Assembly (NCBI GenBank): GCA_003973265.1
Contig: QNYZ01000093.1
Coordinates: 1 to 62,817 of the forward strand
Length of the DNA: 62,817 bases
Direction of reading: 5' to 3'
Origin: Deltaproteobacteria bacterium
GTDB taxonomy: Bacteria > Desulfobacterota > Desulfobacteria > Desulfobacterales > QNYZ01
Shown here: piece after piece, positions 38,176 to 45,651 of the stretch
Position numbering within the stretch: the first letter of the stretch is position 1
Layout of the letters: each line of letters begins with the position of its first letter
Made by a program: the position numbers and the translations under genes
Notes under the pieces: model-generated
The model's database searches: none
What the model was told of the DNA's origin: nothing
What the model saw: the letters and a program-made list of their open reading frames with translations, nothing else

Positions 38176-38187
38176 CGCACCGGTGCG
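38176..38187. promoter_or_regulatory. Perfect palindrome CGCACCGGTGCG
   Basis: A 12-bp dyad midway between divergent promoters is a plausible operator controlling both the radical SAM/Dpp directon and the GNAT/ATP-grasp operon. No cognate regulator is encoded next to it. Confidence 0.4.
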
Positions 38188-38255
38188 TCAATCCTTACAT
38201 GTCTCGATTTTCATGCTGACCGGTAACCGGGCGCGGTAAGGAATTGCGGGTCGAA

Positions 38256-38284
38256 TTGACATATCAGCAATAACTGCTTAAGCT
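38256..38284 (+). promoter_or_regulatory. Candidate sigma-70 promoter of the GNAT operon
   Basis: A perfect TTGACA, a 17-base spacer and TAAGCT (3 of 6 matches to the -10) lie about 120 bases before the GNAT start. Confidence 0.35.
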
Positions 38285-38402
38285 CCATTTATATTCGTGA
38301 TTCCGGCCGGGTGAAAAATATCCGTTTCGCCCGGATCGATTTTAACCGGTTGTTGAGTGACGACATTGACCGAATACATGGCGGCGGACAGGAGGGAGCC
38401 TG

Positions 38403-39746
38403 ATGGAGATGCCCGGAAACAGGTCGGGTAAAAATAAACCCGGGGACAGGCCCGGCGACAGTTCAGGACCTGCCTCATTTGAAATCCAACCGATTACACC
38501 GTCGGCAGTCGATCCTTCTTTTCCCCCCCTTTCCCCGGCATTGGTGCTGAGAGACCGCCCGGATGCTCCCTTCGTTTTGGGGCCGGGCTTTTCTGTCGGC
38601 CGTGTTGATCTGATCAAGGGCCGGGTTGATCTGATCAGAGACCAGGTAAATACCCGGGGGATCAGAGGCGTTTGCCTGGGCGATCTTTTCACGCCGCAAC
38701 AGATTATTTCGTTTGATAGAAAAATGAGTGGAACAGCGCTGCCCGTTTCCGTGGCAGTCAAAGCACGGTTGACAGGCGGCGAGGATGTGGAAATCGAGGC
38801 ACCTGGCTCTTTATCCGGCATCCGGCTGGTCGAATGGGTGCAGCCGGAAGGGGAATTCAACCACTTGAGCCGGATTCTGCGTGCCTATTCAAAAGCCGGT
38901 ATCTGGAACCATCTTATCCTGCCGGTGAAAACCGATACGGAGCTGGACGAATCGTTGATACGCTTTGCCGGTGCCAATCCGAATATTGTCCATTCCTGGC
39001 AGGTCGAAGATTCGAATTCCCGGCCGGTTTCCTCGCCTGCCTTAAAAACCGGGTCTGCGAAGCAGAATGACCCGGCGATGACGGCTGCTATCGAGTTGAG
39101 CCCACTGCCGGGGCAACCCTTCTGGCAGGCGCTGGCTGATCCGGCTGTGCTGCTGATTTATCTGGACCAGTACGGCCTGAAAAAAGTGATACGCTGGCGG
39201 GTTCCGGATCAGGGGCAGGGCGTGGTAACAACCGGCGGGGCGCTTTCCTGGCATTTTGTCAGACCGCAGGCACTTTCTGACAGCCGGTTGAATGAAATCT
39301 GTCAACTTGTCGGGGCCGGCGGGTCGGTCGATACCAGGTGGGTGCGATACAATCTGGAGCGGGCTTTCTTAATTGCCTATGTCACGGAGATGGGTCTGGT
39401 CGTGGCCTGTTCCAGCCTCAAGCATCCCCGGCCGGACTATATTGCCGCTTTGAGCGGGCAGACCGGTATGGATCTCTCCTCGTATCTTGAACGTGGCTAC
39501 ACCTCGGTTCGACCCGAATACCGGGGGTTGGGGATTGCTACCCGGCTGCTGGCGGGATTGACTGAAAGGGCGAAAGACCGGATGATTTTTTCCCTGATCA
39601 GCGAAGATAACCTGGCCACCCAGAAGATCGCACTGCGGAATCGTACGCAGAAAGTAACCACCTTTTTCAGCCGGAAAACCGGCAAACAGATGGGGGTCTG
39701 GATGCCGGAATCGATGCTGGATCGTCATTTCAGGAAAAACGCATGA
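38403..39746 (+). CDS. GNAT acetyltransferase-domain protein with long N-terminal region
   Basis: 447 aa. The C-terminal third (about 320-440) is a GNAT fold: RAFLIAYVTEMGLVVACSSL, YTSVRPEYRGLGIATRLLAG with the acetyl-CoA loop RGLGIA, and FSLISEDNLATQKIALRN. The N-terminal 300 residues are unassigned and begin with a Pro/Gly-rich stretch; at about residue 66 there is a duplicated GRVDLIK/GRVDLIR. The segment VEWVQPEGEFNHLSRILRAY suggests a second, degenerate GNAT fold. GGAGGG precedes the ATG. The stop overlaps the ATP-grasp start in ATGA, so acylation and ligation are probably steps of one pathway. Confidence 0.78.
   Translation: MEMPGNRSGKNKPGDRPGDSSGPASFEIQPITPSAVDPSFPPLSPALVLRDRPDAPFVLGPGFSVGRVDLIKGRVDLIRDQVNTRGIRGVCLGDLFTPQQIISFDRKMSGTALPVSVAVKARLTGGEDVEIEAPGSLSGIRLVEWVQPEGEFNHLSRILRAYSKAGIWNHLILPVKTDTELDESLIRFAGANPNIVHSWQVEDSNSRPVSSPALKTGSAKQNDPAMTAAIELSPLPGQPFWQALADPAVLLIYLDQYGLKKVIRWRVPDQGQGVVTTGGALSWHFVRPQALSDSRLNEICQLVGAGGSVDTRWVRYNLERAFLIAYVTEMGLVVACSSLKHPRPDYIAALSGQTGMDLSSYLERGYTSVRPEYRGLGIATRLLAGLTERAKDRMIFSLISEDNLATQKIALRNRTQKVTTFFSRKTGKQMGVWMPESMLDRHFRKNA
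38598..38639 (+). repeat. 21-bp tandem duplication inside the GNAT gene
   Basis: Two adjacent 21-bp units, differing at a few bases, encode GRVDLIK and GRVDLIR. The duplication keeps the frame. Confidence 0.75.
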
Positions 39747-40663
39747 GCTATCGTATCAGTGTCGTATCGGTCATGGGGCGTGATTACCACCCGACCCGGC
39801 GATTGATGGAAGCCGCCCAGCAGCGGGGGCATGTCGTCGATATTCTTGATCCGTATCGCCTCTGGCCCGGGTTTCGTGCGGGAGACGCGGTTTTTTCAGG
39901 GGAAGAAGCGGCCGGATTTCTCGATACCGGGCTTCCCGATGCCGTGCTCCCCCGTCAGGGAGCCGATATCGGATCGTCCTGCCTGGCGCTGGCATACCAG
40001 TTTAAATTGATGGGCATCCCGGTGATCAATGATTTTGATGCGATCCGCCTGAGTCGTCACCAGTTTTATACCCTCCAGGCGTTGTCATCGGCACAGGTTC
40101 CCTTTCCTGATTCCGTCTTTATCAATTCCGCCGACGGTTTTTTCCCTGCGGTCAGGGACCTGGGGGGGTATCCGGTGGTGATCAAGCAGGTCAGCAACCG
40201 GCAGGGGAGCGGGGTATTCAAGGTGGATTCCGCTGACACGGCCCGGTCAATCCTCGCCGAAAATCTGGGAGAACCACAAAAAGAACGGCAGGGGCTGTTG
40301 ATCCAGCGCTATCTGTCCACCGAAGGGCGTTCGGACGTGCGTGTCCTGGTTGTCGGAGATCGGGTGGTCGGTGCGCAGGTTCTGGTGCCCCGGCCGGGAG
40401 ACTTCAGGGCCAATTTTCATCTGGGCGGCCAGAGCCGGCAGTTTGAACTGACGCCGGCCATCGAAGAGCTGTCCATTCGGGCGGCCCGGGCGGTCGGTCT
40501 CGATATTGCCGGTATCGACCTGATGATGGCAGAGGGCGAGATGCCCCGGGTGGTCGAGGTGAACTATGCGCCGGGCTTCCAGGGTCTTGAAGCAGCCACG
40601 GGGCAGGATATTGCCGGGGAGATTGTCGATTACGTCCTGCGCCGGGCGGCGGGACAGGGATGA
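39743..40663 (+). CDS. RimK-like ATP-grasp ligase
   Basis: 306-aa peptide-bond-forming ligase of the RimK/LysX type. The N-terminal preATP domain reads ISVVSVMGRDYHPTRRLMEA and the ATP site is GGYPVVIKQVSNRQGSGVFKV. LLIQRYL, SDVRVLVVGDRVVGAQVL, GDFRANFHLGG and the metal-binding GIDLMMAEGEMPRVVEVNY complete the fold. The amine carrier or acceptor is not encoded recognisably nearby; no LysW-like protein is seen. It shares the FRAN-H-GG signature with the glutathione-synthetase-like ligase of the divergent operon. Coupled to the GNAT gene. Confidence 0.87.
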   Translation: MSYRISVVSVMGRDYHPTRRLMEAAQQRGHVVDILDPYRLWPGFRAGDAVFSGEEAAGFLDTGLPDAVLPRQGADIGSSCLALAYQFKLMGIPVINDFDAIRLSRHQFYTLQALSSAQVPFPDSVFINSADGFFPAVRDLGGYPVVIKQVSNRQGSGVFKVDSADTARSILAENLGEPQKERQGLLIQRYLSTEGRSDVRVLVVGDRVVGAQVLVPRPGDFRANFHLGGQSRQFELTPAIEELSIRAARAVGLDIAGIDLMMAEGEMPRVVEVNYAPGFQGLEAATGQDIAGEIVDYVLRRAAGQG

Positions 40664-40730
40664 CTGTCTCGATTAAAGTGAGGGCGGCACCTTTTCAAAA
40701 CGATTCTGATCCAGTTCCGGAGACCGATCC

Positions 40731-41870
40731 ATGCAGATATCCAATATAGCCATTGTTGAAAAAGACGACCGGATTCGATTGAGCGCCCGTGTTCTATGGG
40801 AAGACTGTGATCAACCTGAAAGGGAAGTGTATATCGAAACCGAAAAATCCTGGGGGGATGGTCTGACGTTAAATTCGGATGCTTTTTTAGTGGGATGCCT
40901 GGTTCCCGCCATGCATTTCGGCGAAAGGCGTCTGGCCCTGGAAGGGGCGGTTTGCCCCTACCTGAAAGAGGGGATCGACACGGTGATGACGCTGGTGCAG
41001 GGGTGGTCAAACGGCCGCTTGAAACCGCTCCATATCGAAGCACCCGTGCAGCCCCGGATTCTGCCGGCTGTCTCCGGCCATACCCATGCCGCCATGGTCC
41101 TGTCGGGGGGGATCGATTCTCTGGCCACGTTGCGGCTGAACCGGCGGCATTATCCGGTAGATCACCCCGGCGCGATCCGGGACGGTTTCATTATTCACGG
41201 GTTTGATATCGGCGGCGTTGTGGAAAGGGGCATGAAATACCACGTCTTTGACCGGGCCCGGCAGGCCCTTTCGGCGGTGGCCGAAGATGCCGGTATCTCC
41301 CTGATCCCGGTGTATACCAATATCCGGCATTTATGCGATGACCGGGCGCTCTGGCTGGATTATTTTTTCGGGTCGGTTCTGGCTGCCGTGGGGCATGCGT
41401 TTTCATCCCGGATCAATCTGCTCTACCTGGCCTCCTCATTTGATCTGCCCAATCTGGTGCCATGTGGCTCTCACCCGCTGCTGGATCCGGAATTTTCCAG
41501 TTACCACCTTCGCATCCGGCATTCCCACGTGGAGCTGTCACGGATGGACAAGCTCCGGGTGGTATCCGGATGGGAAGCCGCCTTTCAAAACTTCCGGGTA
41601 TGCCTGGCCAATGTCCCGGATCGTCAAAATTGCGGGAAATGCGAAAAATGCGTCCGTACCATGCTGGGGCTGGCAGGCCTGGGTATCCTCGATAAAACCC
41701 GGGCCTTTATTGAAGATGACGTCACCGCCGATATGCTGGAACCCTTTGAAATTACCATTCGGCACCGTCCCCCCTTTTATCGGGAACTGCTGGCACCTCT
41801 GAAGCGCCAGGGCAGGGATGATCTGGTCTCCGCAATTGAAAAAAAACTCTCCGGAAAGCCACCTCTTTAA
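40731..41870 (+). CDS. PP-loop ATPase (adenine nucleotide alpha-hydrolase fold)
   Basis: 379 aa. The pyrophosphate loop SGGIDS at residues 125-130 marks the ATP-pyrophosphatase family (QueC, asparagine synthase C-domain, NAD synthase), which activates a substrate by adenylation for amide or thiolation chemistry. A zinc-type motif CGKCEKCVRT (about 305-315) and RIRHSHVELSRMDKL are conserved-looking. No glutaminase domain is fused; a stand-alone class II glutaminase is encoded at the end of the divergent directon. GGAGA precedes the ATG, 67 bases after the ATP-grasp gene. Exact reaction unknown. Confidence 0.8.
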   Translation: MQISNIAIVEKDDRIRLSARVLWEDCDQPEREVYIETEKSWGDGLTLNSDAFLVGCLVPAMHFGERRLALEGAVCPYLKEGIDTVMTLVQGWSNGRLKPLHIEAPVQPRILPAVSGHTHAAMVLSGGIDSLATLRLNRRHYPVDHPGAIRDGFIIHGFDIGGVVERGMKYHVFDRARQALSAVAEDAGISLIPVYTNIRHLCDDRALWLDYFFGSVLAAVGHAFSSRINLLYLASSFDLPNLVPCGSHPLLDPEFSSYHLRIRHSHVELSRMDKLRVVSGWEAAFQNFRVCLANVPDRQNCGKCEKCVRTMLGLAGLGILDKTRAFIEDDVTADMLEPFEITIRHRPPFYRELLAPLKRQGRDDLVSAIEKKLSGKPPL

Positions 41871-41927
41871 CGAGAACCACCGCCGCTGCATTGCCGCATG
41901 CTATCGATAGAGAGCTATGAAAAAAAG

Positions 41928-41940
41928 TTCCCATTGGGAA
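41928..41940. promoter_or_regulatory. Palindrome TTCCCATTGGGAA
   Basis: A 6-1-6 dyad lies about 110-120 bp upstream of the sigma-54 promoter at 42048, a normal distance for an activator site. Confidence 0.3.
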
Positions 41941-42047
41941 ATAAATTAACCAGGTTTTGGGCGCTTTTTTCATAATCCGGATAGATGGAAGGCTGTCGAC
42001 ATCCCGTATTTCATTGATATCCGGATGCTTACCATCTGTTGGGTTTG

Positions 42048-42063
42048 TGGCATACGTTTTGCT
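42048..42063 (+). promoter_or_regulatory. Sigma-54 promoter of the 66-aa gene
   Basis: TGGCATACGTTTTGCT has the -24 TGGCA and -12 TTGCT elements with exactly 10 bases between GG and GC. It ends 61 bases before the small gene at 42125. Confidence 0.75.
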
Positions 42064-42124
42064 TTAATTCTAAAAATATTACGTGTGAATCTAATGAGAA
42101 AAATGAAAACATATTGGAGCTGAC

Positions 42125-42325
42125 ATGATTATCAAAGCACAAAACTGCGAGTTAGAGGTAGATAGAGATAAAGAAGTATATGTCGGCAGCGCGGTAAACG
42201 GCCAGACATTCAGAGACTGGAAAGATCTTGATCAACACGTCAGGGCCCAGCTGGAAGAGATTGAACTGCAGGCTGTCAACTTGATCCAGCAATCTGAACG
42301 AATTATCGCCGCTGTAAGCAATTAA
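42125..42325 (+). CDS. Small acidic protein of unknown function (66 aa)
   Basis: Starts MIIKAQNCELEVDRDKEVYV and has an amphipathic C-terminal helix (about residues 32-60, HVRAQLEEIELQAVNLIQ). One Cys (Cys8). I recognise no family. Support for a real gene: a TTGGAGC ribosome site, a well-matched sigma-54 promoter upstream and clear termination. The helix could pair with a partner protein. It lies downstream of the PP-loop gene but has its own promoter. Confidence 0.65.
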   Translation: MIIKAQNCELEVDRDKEVYVGSAVNGQTFRDWKDLDQHVRAQLEEIELQAVNLIQQSERIIAAVSN

Positions 42326-42449
42326 CCCTGTCTATCGACCGTACACCAGTAGCACTGAATACCATCGTATCGTATAAAATATTTTCCATGGTATTTTCGA
42401 TCGTTTCTCGTTGCTTTTTCACTGTCGAATTTAAACGGGAGGTGGCGCT

Positions 42450-42611
42450 ATGGATAAAGACAAGGTCGGCAACATCGGTATCCGGTTATTGATTAAAACC
42501 GCAAAAAAGAAATTCAGGGTTCCTGAAAACCTGAACCATTACTCTGCAAGGGATTTCAAACGCGCGGAAAAAAAGTTTCTGAAAGCATGTGTGCTGGGCG
42601 GCAGGTGTTAA
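42450..42611 (+). CDS. Small basic protein of unknown function (53 aa)
   Basis: Starts MDKDKVGNIGIRLLIKTAKK, continues with VPENLNHYSARDFKRAEKKF and ends LKACVLGGRC. It has a strong GGGAGGT ribosome site seven bases before the ATG. Rich in Lys and Arg, with two Cys near the C-terminus. No family recognised, but the regular codon use and helix-forming pattern make it more likely real than chance. No promoter was recognised between 42326 and 42449. Confidence 0.5.
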   Translation: MDKDKVGNIGIRLLIKTAKKKFRVPENLNHYSARDFKRAEKKFLKACVLGGRC

Positions 42612-42756
42612 TCTGTCAATTTATGGACAATCTTCGATAGCAGCCTGGCTCGCCGTTTCAACCCGACCCGCACGTATTGATCTCCAGTTGCGCTTGTGCG
42701 CATCGGTATCCTTCCCGGATAAACCGGCGGGCCTCTCTTTTCTAAAAATTCATCAA

Positions 42757-43461
42757 TCAATAAAAACCGGGCTTGCGGGTGGATGCGACGATCCGGGTGT
42801 GTGGGTTGCCAGCTCCTTTCTTCGAAGAATCACCCCGCAGATGACGATGCCAGTTCATCTCTCGCCGGGAGATCGTATCGATGAAGTAATCGATCTTGCG
42901 AATCTTGCGAAATGCCGTATACCCTTCATCGATAAAATCCATGATTTCGCCGATATTTAAAAACTGCGATGCAATACGGACACTTTTTAAGGAGATAGCG
43001 ACCAGCCACTTCTGGCTCAGTCGATAAAAAGATCGGGTGGCATCGACGGTCAGATTGATCTGATGCACCCGCTGGTCGTCATTATCCAGGCTGCGATAAA
43101 TCGCCTGGTACTGATCAGGGGTCAACCGCGGGCCGACATGGCTTTCGATCATTTTTTCCACCATCTGGTTATCCAGATGCTCGGATAACTCATGGAGCTC
43201 GATGACCTGGGCCATTGCCGCTGTCATGGGCTGGTAAATTTTTCCTTCCAGCGCCTGGTGGAGACGTTTCATGCTGGTGTTCCTGAAAGAAAAGTCTTCG
43301 GGGGCATAAAGGCGGTTGAAAAAAAAGTTGCCAAGGGCGGCATACTGGGGATCGGCCCTTAAATCGGCATAGGTCTCGTTCAGCCGGTTGGCCTGAAACT
43401 GCTGGAGGCCGCGTTTTAAATCAGGAAAATTCGGAGAGGATTGTCGTTTTTTTGTACCCAT
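42757..43461 (-). CDS. FFLEELY-motif-like conserved protein
   Basis: 234-aa soluble helical protein. The segment ADPQYAALGNFFFNRLYAPED matches the pattern of the conserved 'FFLEELY motif' family (DPRY..A..FFL.xLYGP.DF), here with FFFNRLY. It follows with FSFRNTSMKRLHQALEG. The function of the family is unknown. GGAGATCA precedes the ATG. The basic C-terminal tail after about residue 205 is probably disordered. Confidence 0.75.
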   Translation of the reverse strand: MGTKKRQSSPNFPDLKRGLQQFQANRLNETYADLRADPQYAALGNFFFNRLYAPEDFSFRNTSMKRLHQALEGKIYQPMTAAMAQVIELHELSEHLDNQMVEKMIESHVGPRLTPDQYQAIYRSLDNDDQRVHQINLTVDATRSFYRLSQKWLVAISLKSVRIASQFLNIGEIMDFIDEGYTAFRKIRKIDYFIDTISRREMNWHRHLRGDSSKKGAGNPHTRIVASTRKPGFY

Positions 43462-43480
43462 TGATCTCCAGGGCGAAGAT

Positions 43481-43499
43481 CCGGCATTGACGATGCCGG
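43481..43499 (-). other. Hairpin upstream of the FFLEELY-type gene
   Basis: CCGGCAT-TGACG-ATGCCGG, a perfect 7-pair stem with a 5-base loop, lies 20 bases upstream of the gene start and would be in its 5' leader. It also loosely matches sigma-54 spacing on the minus strand, but with poor -24 and -12 bases. Confidence 0.45.
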
Positions 43500-43639
43500 C
43501 TCGACGTCTCCTGCCATTTTGTTTTTGACCGATGCCCGTCTATCTGCTATGCGTCACCCACTTTGATTTGTCAATACCATCGCATGATGATTTGTTTACT
43601 ATCTGCGATTTACATTAAAATAGATTGAAAGCGGGTCGT

Positions 43640-44536
43640 GTGAAAAAGATTATTCTATTTATCGTTATCGGTATCGCCCTGGGCGGTGTGGGTGCGTATG
43701 GCGTATTGCGTTATGTGGCCGGTCAGCGGGTAGATGAGGAAATTGCCGGGTTTGTGAAGGAAACGCCGGCGCTTGAAAAGATTGATTACAATAACGTCAG
43801 GGTGGGGATCATCCGATCAAGCGTTCATCTGGAAAAAATTCATATCAAGCTGACCGAATATGCCCAGCCGGTTATCATTGACGAGATTGACCTCGCGGTT
43901 CCCGAGCGGGGAGATTCGATACCACTGAGGGCGCGGATTGATATTCGGGGCTTTCACCTGGGCACGGATCACAGAATCCTGGGTGAGCTGGGCACTATGC
44001 TTCAGGAAATGGGATACCGGAAAGTATCGGGAACGGTTACGCTGAGCTATCTGTATGACCCGGCCGCTAAGCGGCTCGATATAAATAAAGTGATATTGCA
44101 GGCGGATGATATGGGGACGCTTCAATTTGATCTCGATGTTACCAACCTGGACCTTCCGGGCCTGATTGCACGGGGCGGGCAGACAGATGTTGCCTCATTA
44201 CTTCTCGCGTTGCCGGCGGTGGGGATAGGTCCGGGACGGCTCACCTATCGGGACGATTCCCTGGTCCAGCGGATAACACGTCTGGACGACAAACGTTCCG
44301 GTCAGAAACAGCTGGATATCTGGCGCCGTTCTTTGACCCGGCTGGCACAAAGGCTGGAAGGCGGAAAAAAAGAGCGGAGTCGGCATGCCGTTCTCATCCT
44401 GCGGGAATTTATCGAGCATCCCGAATCCATCAGCGTGACCCTGGACCCGCCAAAGGCCGTGCCGCTGTTGCGGTTTTTATGGATCAAGAAGCCGGTTGAT
44501 CTGGTTGAATTGCTGAATATGAAGATAAGTATTTAG
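43640..44536 (+). CDS. Membrane-anchored periplasmic protein, AsmA/DUF945-like
   Basis: About 298 aa. One N-terminal transmembrane helix (IILFIVIGIALGGVGAYGVL) is followed by a periplasmic beta-rich region of amphipathic strands such as VGIIRSSVHLEKIHIKL and GTLQFDLDVTNLDLPGLIA, reminiscent of AsmA-type or DUF945-type envelope proteins. The assignment is by pattern only. I favour GTG at 43640; a TTG at 43625 is five codons upstream and neither has a strong ribosome site. Confidence 0.7.
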   Translation: MKKIILFIVIGIALGGVGAYGVLRYVAGQRVDEEIAGFVKETPALEKIDYNNVRVGIIRSSVHLEKIHIKLTEYAQPVIIDEIDLAVPERGDSIPLRARIDIRGFHLGTDHRILGELGTMLQEMGYRKVSGTVTLSYLYDPAAKRLDINKVILQADDMGTLQFDLDVTNLDLPGLIARGGQTDVASLLLALPAVGIGPGRLTYRDDSLVQRITRLDDKRSGQKQLDIWRRSLTRLAQRLEGGKKERSRHAVLILREFIEHPESISVTLDPPKAVPLLRFLWIKKPVDLVELLNMKISI

Positions 44537-44633
44537 GCAGGTTGAATCTGTCCGGGTTATATTCCCCGTCACTTGCGGCGCGAAAGACCGGGGAAATCTT
44601 TGAGGCAATACCACCCGCGTGCGACAGGGGTAT

Positions 44634-44816
44634 TTACTGCTTTTTCAGTGGTTTGCTGAAATCGCAGCGTTCCTTGTTGACCATCATGTCCGACGGGATT
44701 CCCCAGGGGAAAACCCGACAGGTCAGCGGACCGGTTTGATCCCGGTCTCCAAAATTAAAATTGTCACATTGCAGACATTGTGATTCGGCATCTTCTGATT
44801 CCCATGGATATTCCAT
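44634..44816 (-). CDS. Small four-cysteine protein under sigma-54 control
   Basis: 60 aa with Cys14, Cys17, Cys33 and Cys51; the CLQC pair and TCRVFPWGIPSDMM resemble a small conserved zinc-binding protein family seen in many bacteria (C-x2-C, then TC-x-FP-x-GIP). AGGAGTTCAAA precedes the ATG. A sigma-54 promoter that matches the consensus throughout lies about 50-65 bases upstream, so the protein is made on demand. Function unknown. Confidence 0.75.
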   Translation of the reverse strand: MEYPWESEDAESQCLQCDNFNFGDRDQTGPLTCRVFPWGIPSDMMVNKERCDFSKPLKKQ

Positions 44817-44867
44817 TTTGAACTCCTATATTCCTAAATTGGAATTTGCTTATGACTATCAAATACA

Positions 44868-44883
44868 GCAAATAACGTGCCAT
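44868..44883 (-). promoter_or_regulatory. Sigma-54 promoter, full consensus
   Basis: On the minus strand this reads TGGCACGTTATTTGCT, matching TGGCACG-N4-TTGCW at every fixed position. Transcription should start near 44857 and run into the four-cysteine gene at 44816. Confidence 0.88.
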
Positions 44884-45002
44884 ATAACAGGGTCAGGGTG
44901 TAAAATTATATAATATGTAAAAATTCAGGAGTGTTGAATAAATTATATACGGCGTATCCATGTGCGTTATCGTCTTGTTACAGGATAGATATATGATAGA
45001 AA

Positions 45003-45020
45003 GTAATTTAAATTACAATT
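45003..45020. promoter_or_regulatory. Candidate enhancer: GTAATTTAAATTAC palindrome
   Basis: A perfect 14-bp dyad (45003-45016) followed by AATT. Its 18-bp sequence differs from the site at 47505-47522 at only two central positions. It lies about 130 bp upstream of the sigma-54 promoter at 44868-44883. Confidence 0.6.
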
Positions 45021-45142
45021 AATCGATACGTATCATCTTTTTTCCCTGCTGGCCGCTATTGGCTATTGTGGCCGAAGGGGCCGCGATAGGCGCGGTACGA
45101 GCTGTTAAACAGCGAATCATTTTCAGTTTTGAAAGGTATCAG

Positions 45143-45568
45143 ATGACACAGGGTGTGGTTAAACGGACGATTATGTGGGGTGATCTGGATGCATTGGGGA
45201 TCGTATTTTATCCCCGGTACTACGAATGGATCGATGCCAGCGGCCATCTTTTTTTCGATCAACTCGGGCTGAATCTGGGAGAGCTCTGGGCCGACAGGGG
45301 CATTCAGTTCGGTCTGGGGGAGACGAGCTGCCGGTATCGGCGTCCGGGGCGGTATCATCAGCAGGTGAAAATTATCACCGAAATTGAATTTTTAGGCGAT
45401 AAAAGCGTGCATCTGTCACATCGGATTTATCGTGTCGAAGATGACGCCCTGTTGGTGGACGGCCTTGAGAAAAGGGTGTGCATGGATGTGTCCGATCCGC
45501 TGGATTTGCACGCCTGCAAAATTCCGGTGGATATTTTTGAGGTTCTCAGCCGCGCTGCGAAGGCGTAG
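45143..45568 (+). CDS. Hotdog-fold acyl-CoA thioesterase (4HBT/YbgC-like)
   Basis: 141 aa from MTQGVVKR. The catalytic pattern WGDLDALGIVFYPRYYEWID is the 4HBT signature, in which the Asp/Tyr region corresponds to the YbgC/4-hydroxybenzoyl-CoA thioesterase site. GETSCRYRRPGRYHQQVKI continues the hotdog fold. Hydrolyses acyl- or aroyl-CoA esters; the substrate is unknown. I start at 45143 with GAAAGG upstream; the open frame before it is not conserved. Confidence 0.88.
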   Translation: MTQGVVKRTIMWGDLDALGIVFYPRYYEWIDASGHLFFDQLGLNLGELWADRGIQFGLGETSCRYRRPGRYHQQVKIITEIEFLGDKSVHLSHRIYRVEDDALLVDGLEKRVCMDVSDPLDLHACKIPVDIFEVLSRAAKA

Positions 45569-45651
45569 TTCCGGTCTAAATACCCGGATGAGGACGCTGT
45601 CCTTTAGAGCAAACCGGGGGCTGGCGCTGGTCCTGTTTTGAACGATCCGGT

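Larger units (their letters stand above)
38085..38402. other. Divergent regulatory region between the two operons
   Basis: 318 bases. It holds a perfect 12-bp palindrome at 38176-38187 and, for the plus strand, TTGACA at 38256-38261 followed after 17 bases by TAAGCT. The minus-strand promoter is not obvious. No gene is seen. Confidence 0.5.
44817..45142. other. AT-rich divergent region with sigma-54 promoter and palindrome
   Basis: About 325 bases, clearly richer in A/T than the genes around it. Contains the minus-strand sigma-54 promoter (44868-44883) and the palindrome at 45003-45016. No further gene seen; the thioesterase frame is open upstream to 45059 but looks non-coding there. Confidence 0.6.

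Noticed and set aside
38403..41870. GAK-type ATP-grasp system or N-acetylglutaminylglutamine amide cluster
   Set aside because: No HprK-related kinase, CofD-like or amphi-Trp protein is present, and the PP-loop protein lacks the glutaminase half of asparagine synthase.
43484..43499. Sigma-54 promoter for the FFLEELY-type gene
   Set aside because: Spacing fits, but both the -24 and -12 elements deviate; the bases are better explained as a hairpin.
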